A stretch of DNA of 64,000 bases from Cytophagales bacterium Alg240-R148 (lineage in GTDB: Bacteria > Bacteroidota > Bacteroidia > Cytophagales > Cyclobacteriaceae), in NCBI GenBank assembly GCA_900537185.1, contig LS999828.1, forward strand, positions 186,001 to 250,000. Direction: 5' to 3'. A program made the translations under genes and the position numbers. Position 1 is the stretch's first letter, and each line of letters starts with the position of its first letter. Below are positions 9,628-17,863 of the stretch, piece by piece. The notes beneath the pieces were generated by a model. The model was not told where the DNA came from, ran no database searches, and worked only from the letters and a program-made list of their open reading frames with translations.

Positions 9628-12600
9628 TTAAGCTTCAGTTTTTTGGTCAACATTTCTCACTTTAGTTAAGTAAGTAACGTTCGGTTTAACACCAACTTCT
9701 TCCAATACATGGAAAGACCTTGGGTTGTCTGTCACCTTATCGGACGACTTACTACCTTCTCTTACTTTAACCTTAAGCAATTGACTTACTTTACTTTCTG
9801 GATCATTCATATCACCGAAGATCAAACCTCCAGTTGGACAAGAGCTGGCACAAGCAACATTCACTTCGCCATCTTTAACTTTTCTTCTGTCCAATTTGGC
9901 TTGCAGTTTACCAGCTTGGATTCTTTGGACACAGAAAGAACATTTTTCCATTACTCCTCTAGACCTAACTGTAACATCCGGATTCAACACCATTTTACCC
10001 AAATCAGTGTTCATTTGCGGATTGGCATCTGAGAACTGCTCGTTGTCATGGTATTTGAACCAGTTGAACCTTCTTACTTTGTACGGACAGTTGTTCGCAC
10101 AATACCTTGTTCCAATACACCTGTTATAAGCCATTTGGTTCAATCCTTCTGTACTGTGCATAGTTGCAGCAACAGGACATACAGTTTCACAAGGAGCATT
10201 GTTACAATGCTGACACATCATAGGCTGGAAGGTAACGTCAGGATTTTCTGCAGCTTGCTCCAATCCTACTCTATCGTCTACATCTGCATCGCTGCTGTAG
10301 TAACGATCAATTCTCAACCAGTGCATCTCTCTTCTGTTCAGCACTTCTTCTTTCCCTACCATTGGAATGTTGTTCTCAACATTACAAGAAACGATACAAG
10401 CGCTACACCCATTACAAGTGTTCAAATCGATCGCTAAGCCCCAATGGTGGTTGTTGTAATCGTGTCCGTGCCATAAGGACAAAGCACCAGGCGCTACTTT
10501 GTGGTCTTCTTCATCCAACCAAGTAGCAATCTCTGGTCGCTCATTTCCAGCGGCCGGGTCATTAACAAAATCAGCCAAAGTTGTTTCTCTTAACACATTG
10601 TCGCGCTCCATATGCGTTTCGTGTGTTTGAGTTTGTGCAATTTTGAATGGTTTGTCTGTTATTTTGTATGCAACGCCAGAAGTGACATTGAAAGATTGTG
10701 TTCCGTTAACTTCGGTAATAAATGGATAGGCATTTACCCCTACGCCATTGGCAACTTTACCTGCATTGGTTCTTCCATAACCGATGGCCAAACCTACGGT
10801 GCCCTTTGCTTGACCCGGCTGGATCAATACAGGTACCTCTATCGTAGTGCCGTTTACAGTTAACTCAGCAAGCTTAGTTTCACCTTCAAACATTTTTAAC
10901 CCTTGCGCATCTGCAATGGCAACCGTTAAGTAGTTGTCCCAAGTAGCTTTTGTGATAGGGTCTGGTAGTTCTTGCAACAATGGGTTGTTCGCTTGCGATC
11001 CATTTCCAATTCCTACGTTTTGGTAAATGGCCAATTCTACCCCTGAGTTGTCTGCCTTGTAATTTTTAGCGATAGACGCTCCAGCAGCACTTGTGTTGCC
11101 GGCAAAACTTGCAGAAGGAGCAGCAATGCTATCCACAGTGGTAGAATCTACCGCTACCGCTGAAGCAGTAGATTTGGTTTCATAAACCCCATTGTGCAAA
11201 ACAGTGTCCCAGAAAACCTGGAAGCTACCTAGTGTATTTTCAGCTGAGAACCATTGGTTCCAGTTGTTTTTTAAGAAAGAGAAATAGTCGCTGTCCTTAC
11301 CTGCCCAAGCCAAAAATGACGATGGTGCTTGTCTGGTTTGGAAAAGAGGTGCAATGGTTGGCTGTGCCACACTAAAGCTCCCTTTTCTTATTTCCGCATC
11401 ATTCCAAGCTTCCAAGTAGTGGTTGTCTGGTGCTAACACCTGACAAACAGAAGCAGTTTCGTCTTCCACCATATTGGTTGCTACTGACAATTCTGCCTTT
11501 GCAAGACCGCTGGCTATAGCCGCACCCATTGGGTGGTCGTAAACCGGATTGGCGTTGAAGAAAACAACCGCTCCTACACTTCCTTTAGAAAGGTTGGACA
11601 CAAATTGTTTCATGGAAGCATCATCTCCCTTACGCGTGTAAGAAGGAGTTGATAAATCGATGGTAGCACCGTAGTTGCTCAACATATCATTGATACCATT
11701 GACCAATACTTGAACCGCCTTGTCATTAGAACCTGAAACAACCAAGGATTTCCCTTTGGCCTTCCACAGTTCATCCGCCGCTTTTTGTAAGTGGTTGATT
11801 TCAACATCTCCCGTGCTTACTTTAGAACCACCTGCTTTTGATGCTATTAAATTATATAATTTAGCTACTGCTAATCCTTCTTGAGAAGGTTTAACAGCAA
11901 CTCTGTAATCTGCATTGGCACCAGTCAAAGACATGTTCGCTTCGAACTGATAATGCCTTGACATGGTCTTTTTCGTTGTTAAATCTCTTGTTTTGCTGTA
12001 CTGTCCAGAATGTTCTGCTGGAGATACCCAACCACCTAAAAAGTCAGCAGAAAAACTTACGATAACATCTGCTTTACTAAAATCATATGAAGGGATAGAT
12101 GCTGTACCGAAAGATTCTTTGTTGGCTTGTAACAAACCTGATGCCGACTGTTGGTCATAGGCTATGTGCTCCACCGTACTGTAGGTTTCTTTTAACGCTG
12201 CAATGGCCGCGTTGGTACTCGGGCTTGCAACTGTATTAGAAACAATTGCGATCGTTTTACCTTTACCATTTACGGATTTCAGCTTTTGTCCGACCAATTT
12301 ATCCACTTCTTCCCAGGAGGAAGACTTTTGATCAATCTTTGGACCTCTTAATCTGCTGTTGTCATAAAGAGAAAGCACAGAAGCTTCAACCTGACCGGTG
12401 ATACCACCATTGGTTATGGTTGACATTTCATTTCCTTCTACTTTGATTGGCCTTCCTTCTCTTGTCTTAACGACAACACTAACAACGTCACCACCATTAA
12501 AATAGGTAGAAGCATAATAGTTAGGAATACCAGGATCAATGTCTTCCGGTTTGTTTACATAAGGAATGGCATTTCTGATAGGTGCCTCACAAGCAGCCAA

Positions 12601-12771
12601 AGAAGCCGCTGCAATACTAAATCCCATCATTTTAAGAAAGTCCCTTCTAGAACTTCCATTGCCAGATTCGGTGATAGATTCAGGAAATTCCCTCTCTGCG
12701 TTTTTAACTACATCGGGGTCATTTCTTAATTCCTCGATCCCTTTCCAGTATGTTTTTTTATTATTTTTCAT
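9628..12771 (-). CDS. actB: alternative complex III subunit ActB (molybdopterin-like domain fused to iron-sulfur domain)
   Basis: A 1047-residue fusion. The N-terminus has a Tat-type motif (S-R42-R43-D-F-L-K) followed by a hydrophobic run and lipobox S-L-A-A-C61, so it is a likely Tat-exported lipoprotein. The large middle part resembles molybdopterin oxidoreductases but is known in ActB to lack the cofactor. The C-terminal third holds ferredoxin-type motifs: CNGCSACIVSC, CQHCNNAPCETVC, C885-I-G-T888-R-Y-C891 to C895 and CSFCVQRIQAG with a later CASSCP. In the third motif one Cys is Thr, which fits the three [4Fe-4S] plus one [3Fe-4S] content reported for this complex. It passes electrons from ActC to ActA. 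Confidence 0.96.
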   Translation of the reverse strand: MKNNKKTYWKGIEELRNDPDVVKNAEREFPESITESGNGSSRRDFLKMMGFSIAAASLAACEAPIRNAIPYVNKPEDIDPGIPNYYASTYFNGGDVVSVVVKTREGRPIKVEGNEMSTITNGGITGQVEASVLSLYDNSRLRGPKIDQKSSSWEEVDKLVGQKLKSVNGKGKTIAIVSNTVASPSTNAAIAALKETYSTVEHIAYDQQSASGLLQANKESFGTASIPSYDFSKADVIVSFSADFLGGWVSPAEHSGQYSKTRDLTTKKTMSRHYQFEANMSLTGANADYRVAVKPSQEGLAVAKLYNLIASKAGGSKVSTGDVEINHLQKAADELWKAKGKSLVVSGSNDKAVQVLVNGINDMLSNYGATIDLSTPSYTRKGDDASMKQFVSNLSKGSVGAVVFFNANPVYDHPMGAAIASGLAKAELSVATNMVEDETASVCQVLAPDNHYLEAWNDAEIRKGSFSVAQPTIAPLFQTRQAPSSFLAWAGKDSDYFSFLKNNWNQWFSAENTLGSFQVFWDTVLHNGVYETKSTASAVAVDSTTVDSIAAPSASFAGNTSAAGASIAKNYKADNSGVELAIYQNVGIGNGSQANNPLLQELPDPITKATWDNYLTVAIADAQGLKMFEGETKLAELTVNGTTIEVPVLIQPGQAKGTVGLAIGYGRTNAGKVANGVGVNAYPFITEVNGTQSFNVTSGVAYKITDKPFKIAQTQTHETHMERDNVLRETTLADFVNDPAAGNERPEIATWLDEEDHKVAPGALSLWHGHDYNNHHWGLAIDLNTCNGCSACIVSCNVENNIPMVGKEEVLNRREMHWLRIDRYYSSDADVDDRVGLEQAAENPDVTFQPMMCQHCNNAPCETVCPVAATMHSTEGLNQMAYNRCIGTRYCANNCPYKVRRFNWFKYHDNEQFSDANPQMNTDLGKMVLNPDVTVRSRGVMEKCSFCVQRIQAGKLQAKLDRRKVKDGEVNVACASSCPTGGLIFGDMNDPESKVSQLLKVKVREGSKSSDKVTDNPRSFHVLEEVGVKPNVTYLTKVRNVDQKTEA

Positions 12772-12805
12772 ATGATTAGTATGGAGTCGATTCTCTTTTA
12801 ATTAA

Positions 12806-14077
12806 TTAATAGTGACATTTAGAACATTCAAGACCACCAATGTCCTCAACCTTCATTTTACCTTTCCCTGCTTCATCGTGCATTTTCACAAGGTCGTCGT
12901 AATAGGCATTGCCTTTTACATTAACATCTGTTTTTCTATGGCATTCTATACACCAGCCCATTGTTAATAAGCTGTGTTGTTCCACTACTTCCATTTCCTG
13001 GACTTCACCATGACAAGTTTGGCATTCGATACCCGCCACGTTGTGGTGTTGAGAGTGATTGAAATACGCCAAATCTGGTAGGTTGTGAACTCTAACCCAC
13101 TCAATTGGTTTGTTGTTGTCAACCGCATCATATATTAATTTAATTTGTGCGGACTCTGTTTTAATCTGACTGTGGCAGTTCAAACAAATATTAGCTGAAG
13201 GGATGTTGGCATTTTTACTCTTCATAACACCGGTGTGGCAATAGTTACAATCTATTTCCATCTCACCAGCATGCAATTTGTGAGAAAACTTAATCGGTTG
13301 CTCTGGAGCATACCCTATTTGAATCCCTACGGAGTACACTTGCGATATTACCGCTTTAAATGCCAAGGCTGTAAATACAAAAGCCACCGCAAAAATAAAC
13401 GGCTTCGCTCTCAAAACACCTTCCATGGTGAAAGACTGCTTGGTAACTTCCTTTTCTGCCTCGGACAAATCTTCTTCCTTGTTGTTAAGGTGTTTTGTCA
13501 GGACAGAGATGATCATTACCAATACCACCAAGATCAATGCCAGCACTACAAGAAGTGCTATTAAGATGGCAGACACATAAGAAGAAGATACAGAATCTCC
13601 GCCAGCCTCAGTGGCACCACCTTCGGTTGCAGTTGCTGCAACTGCGGCGGTAGTTGGGTTGTCTGTTTCTTGTTTGATGTATGCCAAAATCGACAAAACC
13701 TCTTCATCGCTGAAGTCCGCAAATGCAGTCATTTGTGTTTGGTTGTACTCCGCATACAAATCGTTGGCATAAGCATCGCCCGACTGAATTACTTTTTGAG
13801 AGTTCTTTACAAACCCTAAAATCCATTCCACTGAAGGCGTGCGGTCGTAAACACCCTGAAGGGCAGGACCAACCAATTTCTTATCTATCGCATGGCACGT
13901 TTTACAGTTTGCGCTGAATAAGCTTTTGCCATTACCAATAGAGGCTTCATCAGTAGGTATGGTTGTACCCGCGGATGAAGCCTCTTGTGCCATCGCAAAC
14001 TGACTCGACATTATACAAACTAAAGCAAATGCAATGATAGCCTTAATTTTTCGAGCTTTGTGAAATCCTATCGTCAT
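12806..14077 (-). CDS. actA: alternative complex III subunit ActA (multiheme cytochrome c, six CxxCH motifs)
   Basis: A 423-residue exported cytochrome with a signal peptide (residues 1-30), a class-I cytochrome c domain with C58-K-T-C61-H62, an Ala/Thr/Gly-rich linker, a membrane helix (about 166-192), a second helix (about 225-247) and a pentaheme domain with motifs ending at H281, H302, H356, H380 and H422. The last heme site is the extreme C-terminus (CSKCHY). The classical ActA is pentaheme, so the N-terminal monoheme domain is an addition. It is the first gene of the operon, about 50 bp downstream of a good promoter match. It would take electrons from ActB and could relay them through the extra heme. 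Confidence 0.95.
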   Translation of the reverse strand: MTIGFHKARKIKAIIAFALVCIMSSQFAMAQEASSAGTTIPTDEASIGNGKSLFSANCKTCHAIDKKLVGPALQGVYDRTPSVEWILGFVKNSQKVIQSGDAYANDLYAEYNQTQMTAFADFSDEEVLSILAYIKQETDNPTTAAVAATATEGGATEAGGDSVSSSYVSAILIALLVVLALILVVLVMIISVLTKHLNNKEEDLSEAEKEVTKQSFTMEGVLRAKPFIFAVAFVFTALAFKAVISQVYSVGIQIGYAPEQPIKFSHKLHAGEMEIDCNYCHTGVMKSKNANIPSANICLNCHSQIKTESAQIKLIYDAVDNNKPIEWVRVHNLPDLAYFNHSQHHNVAGIECQTCHGEVQEMEVVEQHSLLTMGWCIECHRKTDVNVKGNAYYDDLVKMHDEAGKGKMKVEDIGGLECSKCHY

Positions 14078-14134
14078 GTTAAATTCCAGTTTTTTGAAAC
14101 TATTTTAACTGTTTACCGTTCTATTTAAGCGGTA

Positions 14135-14165
14135 CAAATCTACAACCCGCTTTATTTATTTCAAA
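14135..14165 (-). promoter_or_regulatory. predicted promoter of the act-cta operon
   Basis: Read on the minus strand: a -33 TTTG (14165-14162), a 19-base spacer and a -7 box TAGATTTG (14142-14135), an exact fit to the Bacteroidota housekeeping consensus TTTG-N-TAnnTTTG. The inferred transcription start is near 14129, leaving a leader of about 50 bases before the actA ATG. No other candidate of this quality was seen in front of actA. Confidence 0.6.
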
Positions 14166-14492
14166 CAGTATTTATCCACATTTCTGTTAATTTAATAGTT
14201 TTCGAACACACAAGCGAGTCCCTCTAGTTCAAAAAGTTCATTTCAGATAAAAAAAAGGCACAATGAGGAGTTATTTAGAATAGTTATAAATAAATTTTTA
14301 ATGCATTTGGTAGTCCATATGTTAAATACTTCCTTCGATTTGTACCAATCGCCCAACATATTAAACCTGCTTAAGCAATTACACTATTTCTGAACGGCAC
14401 CAATCGTACTATTTATTATTCACACAGCAACTATTTGCCACATTTAATTTCAATGCACTATTATTGCTCCATTCTTAATTTATTGAGCAATT
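14166..14492. other. intergenic region between the act operon and the envelope cassette
   Basis: About 330 bases of AT-rich DNA between the divergent units. I see no gene with support. A 30-codon ATG frame at 14301-14393 on the plus strand has no supporting feature. The promoter of the downstream plus-strand cassette should lie here, but I found no clean TTTG/TAnnTTTG pair for it. Confidence 0.5.
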
Positions 14493-15299
14493 TTGAGGTA
14501 TTTGATAATTTTTTCTGCTTTATTCTTCGGCAGTATCAAAGGCACAGCACAATCGCCATTTAATAATTGTGGCGCCTATGGCAGTGCCCAAGGCAACGTA
14601 AAATCCATTGATTTGTCGGAAGATGCTGCCTTTCGCACCCCTGCTGGAGGAGGGTTTTCTGATAAATTGGTTGCTTCCATCCACAGCAACCAATTTTTGA
14701 AGTTGCCGGATTTCAACGTAATTGCCTTTGCAATTACGCAAGGGTACAAACAAAAACTCCAGTTGGGCCTTTCTGTATCCAAATTTGGCATTGAAGCCCT
14801 ACACATCCATCAATTCGCCCTTACCTCTTCTTTTCTTCTCCACCACAAAAAATTTGGGGTAAGAGCGCAATATTTGGTCCCGTCCCCCACTACCCAATTG
14901 CCTGCATATTGGGCTTTTGATATTGGACTATTGTATCCAATTAACCAACAATTTACCTTGGGGTTGGTACTGTTCCAATTAAACTATTCTGAAACTACTT
15001 TTGGGTTTGACGAGCTTGCATTGGGCCTCGAGTTCCAACCTTCACCATCCTTTAATGGGACAATAGAATTATACGGCATACACCCGAAAGAACTTGCCCT
15101 TCGCAGCGGAATGAGTTTCTCCTACAACGAGCATATTAAAATAGCTGCAGGCGGAGATTGGCGTTTGGGGTCGTTCGCAATTGGGGTGCAATATAAATTA
15201 ATGTTAGGCCTCACACTTGCTTTGGCCTACCAACACCAAGATGCCCTAGGCCCTGCCATTTTCTCTACCTTAAATAGTGTCTTAAAACAACGCCCATGA
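14493..15299 (+). CDS. secreted, probably outer-membrane protein of unknown function (TTG start)
   Basis: A 268-residue protein I do not recognise as a named family. It begins at a TTG: an in-frame stop lies nine bases upstream and no ATG follows that would keep the signal peptide. Residues 1-19 form a Sec signal ending A-Q, and the rest is rich in alternating polar/hydrophobic strands with Gly and aromatic residues, as in small outer-membrane barrels. Its stop overlaps the start of the next gene (ATGA at 15296-15299), so the two are probably translationally coupled. The partner is a large barrel-like protein, which suggests a joint envelope role. Function is unknown. Confidence 0.75.
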   Translation: MRYLIIFSALFFGSIKGTAQSPFNNCGAYGSAQGNVKSIDLSEDAAFRTPAGGGFSDKLVASIHSNQFLKLPDFNVIAFAITQGYKQKLQLGLSVSKFGIEALHIHQFALTSSFLLHHKKFGVRAQYLVPSPTTQLPAYWAFDIGLLYPINQQFTLGLVLFQLNYSETTFGFDELALGLEFQPSPSFNGTIELYGIHPKELALRSGMSFSYNEHIKIAAGGDWRLGSFAIGVQYKLMLGLTLALAYQHQDALGPAIFSTLNSVLKQRP

Positions 15300-17269
15300 G
15301 AGTTTTACTGCTGCTATTTTGGTGCAATATACTGTTAGGACAGTCGATCCCTACCGCCGAGGACCTACACTTTGATAACAGCACAGAAACAAACGAAGAA
15401 ACCGTTTTGTCTGTAGTAGGCCGACCTTTTGAATATGATATCAACCGGGATTTCAACAACCCAAACCTTTGGAAACAACTGTACTTCTTAAATGCAATAC
15501 AGCAAGAACAAATTAGAAAACACCGCACCGCAACCGGCTACTTGCATTCCTTTAACGAGCTACAAATATACCCCTGCTTTAAAAGTGTGGATATTAAAAA
15601 TTTACAATCTATTTTGAGGATAAGCATGGCCAACAAAACATCCTCCTCCTTATCCAAAAAAAACAAACACATGCTTACCATTCGAAATGAAGGGTATTTG
15701 CAACCAACTAAAGGAAGTACCAACAAGAAATATTTGGGCAGTGGAGTTCGAAGTTTATTAAAGTACAAGTGCCAACCAACTTTAGGATTGGAAATAGGGG
15801 TTATAGCAGAAAAAGACAGAGGCGAGCCGATCAGTTTCAAACACAACCCATCGGGCTTTGACCACATTGGCTTTTACGTTTCAAAATCATTCCAACAACA
15901 CAACCTCCAACAACTTATTGTTGGAGATTATCAATTGTCTTTTGGCATGGGACTTGTTTTTGGAGGCACAGTACATTTGGGGATTACCGCCAGCCCTTTG
16001 TTAAACAGTGGTACTTTAACCAAGGGCATTGGCCCTTACCGCTCTTCTATGGAAACCGGTTATTTCCGAGGTGCTATTGCCACATTTAAATTCCAACAAT
16101 TGCGTTGGACGCCATTTGTAAGCCTTGTTAAAAAAGACGCACAACTAGACTCCCTCAACCAGGTTACCAGCATGCCTCCAACAGGGTACCACCGCACCTT
16201 ACTGGAACTGGAAAAGAAAAACAATTTACAACAACACAGCATAGGCAGCAATGTTGAATACCTCTCCAAAAATAACAAAATGAGTATTGGTATCCATTCC
16301 TTGTTCCATCGCTTTGACAAAGAGTTCTCTATCCAAAATGTGCCATTTTATAAAAAACCTGCAGCAAAGTTTCAAACCGACAAGTCCGGCTTACACGCTT
16401 TGTACTTTAAAGCGTATGCCAATGGCATTTGCATGTTCTCCGAAATAGCCAGCAACAATTTTAAAAACATTGCATCGGTGTCTGGAATAGCTGGGAGTGC
16501 TGGTCAAAACGGTTCGTTTTCTATCTTACACAGGTATTATCCCATCGATTTTTTGAGCAGGTATGGAAAGGCATTTAGCAATAAAAGCATGACCAATGAA
16601 CACGGCGTGTATGTTGGGTTTAAGAGCCCTATTACACATGAATTAACCATTTCTACCTACATCGACCAATCTTTTTCACAATGGATCCGATACAACCTCA
16701 ACCAACCAGCTACCAGTACCCTTGGACACCTTTCATTTCAATACAAAAAAAAACGACAACGTTCCATCCAGTTAACTTATCAGTTTAAAAAACAATACAC
16801 CAATTCGGCTTTGGTCCATTTGGACACAACTATTAACAGCGCTGCACACCAATTACAGCTTAAAATTGAAATTCAGGTCAAGACAAGTTTAAAACTACGC
16901 TCCCATTGGATTGGAAAGATTACTAAATCTACAGAAGCAAATCAAGGGTGGGCTTGGATACTTTCACTCCAAGGCAAAGGCAAAAGAATCCGATGGGAAG
17001 TACAAGCAAGCACCCACCAAAGCAGCAATTTTGACAGCAGAATGTACCACACTGAAAATAACATTTATCCTTTTAGAAAAACCAACCTATTATCTGGAGC
17101 CGGATTTAGATCTTATATTTTTATGAATTACAAAATAAAATACTTTGATTTGGGTATAAAATTGGATCATAACAACCGTTTTGATAAAAAAGAATTGGGA
17201 AGTGGGTACGGACTTATTACTAGCCCGGTGGCCAATTACTTAGTAGTACAATTAAATTACCAACTATAA
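15296..17269 (+). CDS. helix-hairpin-helix N-terminal domain fused to a predicted outer-membrane beta-barrel
   Basis: A 657-residue exported protein: a short signal peptide (about 1-16, ending G-Q), an N-terminal region (about 40-110) with paired hairpin-like segments (FLNAIQQEQIRKHRTATGYL, then LHSFNELQIYPC) typical of ComEA-type helix-hairpin-helix domains, then about 500 residues of alternating strands with no repeats, ending in a hydrophobic strand (VANYLVVQLNYQL) as in outer-membrane barrels. HHH motifs normally bind DNA without sequence specificity, so a DNA-handling role at the cell surface is possible but unproven. It overlaps the gene before it by 4 bp and the small ORF after it by 1 bp (TAATG). 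Confidence 0.8.
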   Translation: MRVLLLLFWCNILLGQSIPTAEDLHFDNSTETNEETVLSVVGRPFEYDINRDFNNPNLWKQLYFLNAIQQEQIRKHRTATGYLHSFNELQIYPCFKSVDIKNLQSILRISMANKTSSSLSKKNKHMLTIRNEGYLQPTKGSTNKKYLGSGVRSLLKYKCQPTLGLEIGVIAEKDRGEPISFKHNPSGFDHIGFYVSKSFQQHNLQQLIVGDYQLSFGMGLVFGGTVHLGITASPLLNSGTLTKGIGPYRSSMETGYFRGAIATFKFQQLRWTPFVSLVKKDAQLDSLNQVTSMPPTGYHRTLLELEKKNNLQQHSIGSNVEYLSKNNKMSIGIHSLFHRFDKEFSIQNVPFYKKPAAKFQTDKSGLHALYFKAYANGICMFSEIASNNFKNIASVSGIAGSAGQNGSFSILHRYYPIDFLSRYGKAFSNKSMTNEHGVYVGFKSPITHELTISTYIDQSFSQWIRYNLNQPATSTLGHLSFQYKKKRQRSIQLTYQFKKQYTNSALVHLDTTINSAAHQLQLKIEIQVKTSLKLRSHWIGKITKSTEANQGWAWILSLQGKGKRIRWEVQASTHQSSNFDSRMYHTENNIYPFRKTNLLSGAGFRSYIFMNYKIKYFDLGIKLDHNNRFDKKELGSGYGLITSPVANYLVVQLNYQL

Positions 17270-17376
17270 TGCATGCTACCGACCTTGTAACCAACGGAAA
17301 CTTATTGGCCTTAATCATAGGAGGCATCATTTGTATTGTGGTTATGAAATTACTTTTTAGAAAAAAAACCAAATGA
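17269..17376 (+). CDS. 35-residue single-pass membrane protein
   Basis: A short ORF beginning with the ATG that shares its A with the stop of the preceding gene (TAATG at 17267-17271) and ending in a TGA overlapping the next ATG (ATGA at 17373-17376). The product has a polar N-terminus (MHATDLVTNGN), one hydrophobic helix of about 18 residues (LLALIIGGIICIVVMKLL) and a basic tail (FRKKTK), so the tail should face the cytoplasm. Perfect packing between two genes at both ends argues that it is translated. I do not recognise a family. It may be a small partner or anchor for the envelope cassette. Confidence 0.65.
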   Translation: MHATDLVTNGNLLALIIGGIICIVVMKLLFRKKTK

Positions 17377-17822
17377 AATTAAGCCTGATACTTGTTGTTT
17401 TCGCTAGTATATTTTCTTTTACTAATGACAAAACCAGATTTTTAGATTACAATGGAAAAAAAGTAAAAACCACCTACGAAGTAGACCAGAAATTTATTGG
17501 CCTGTATTCAGGTAGTAAAAAAGGATACTTACAGCTCAATTCAGATGGCACAGGCACTTATTTGTACGATCGTTTTGGATTTGCCCAACCAGGTTGTACC
17601 AACACACCAGTAGCCTTCCATTGGGGTTTCATCTTAGACAAAGAGAATAAAATTGTAGAGTACCAAAGGGCATATGGACAATCCATCCCAATAGTGCTTC
17701 AGAGTACTACCACCCAGCAGTTTAAAGGCTGTAGAGAGGCTGCCATTGTGGACTTCCTAATGGTAAAAAAAGACAACACTATAGGTGTATCTTCTTCGGA
17801 TGATTGGGTAAAAAAAGATTAG
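17373..17822 (+). CDS. small secreted protein of unknown function
   Basis: A 149-residue protein with a hydrophobic N-terminal segment (about 1-17) that fits a Sec signal. The mature part is mostly beta, with a G-T-G-T-Y-L-Y-D-R stretch and two cysteines (in PGCTN and KGCRE) that could form a disulfide, and a lysine/aspartate-rich end. It is the last gene of the overlapping four-gene cassette and starts inside the stop of the 35-residue ORF. No family is recognised. The nearest downstream gene is convergent, 41 bp away. Confidence 0.7.
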   Translation: MKLSLILVVFASIFSFTNDKTRFLDYNGKKVKTTYEVDQKFIGLYSGSKKGYLQLNSDGTGTYLYDRFGFAQPGCTNTPVAFHWGFILDKENKIVEYQRAYGQSIPIVLQSTTTQQFKGCREAAIVDFLMVKKDNTIGVSSSDDWVKKD

Positions 17823-17863
17823 CCACCAACCAAAATACTGGAATGCCTCTTAATCTAGCGGGC

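Noticed and set aside
14301-14393. 30-codon ATG frame in the gap before the envelope cassette
   Set aside because: No signal, helix or coupling feature, and such frames arise by chance in AT-rich DNA.
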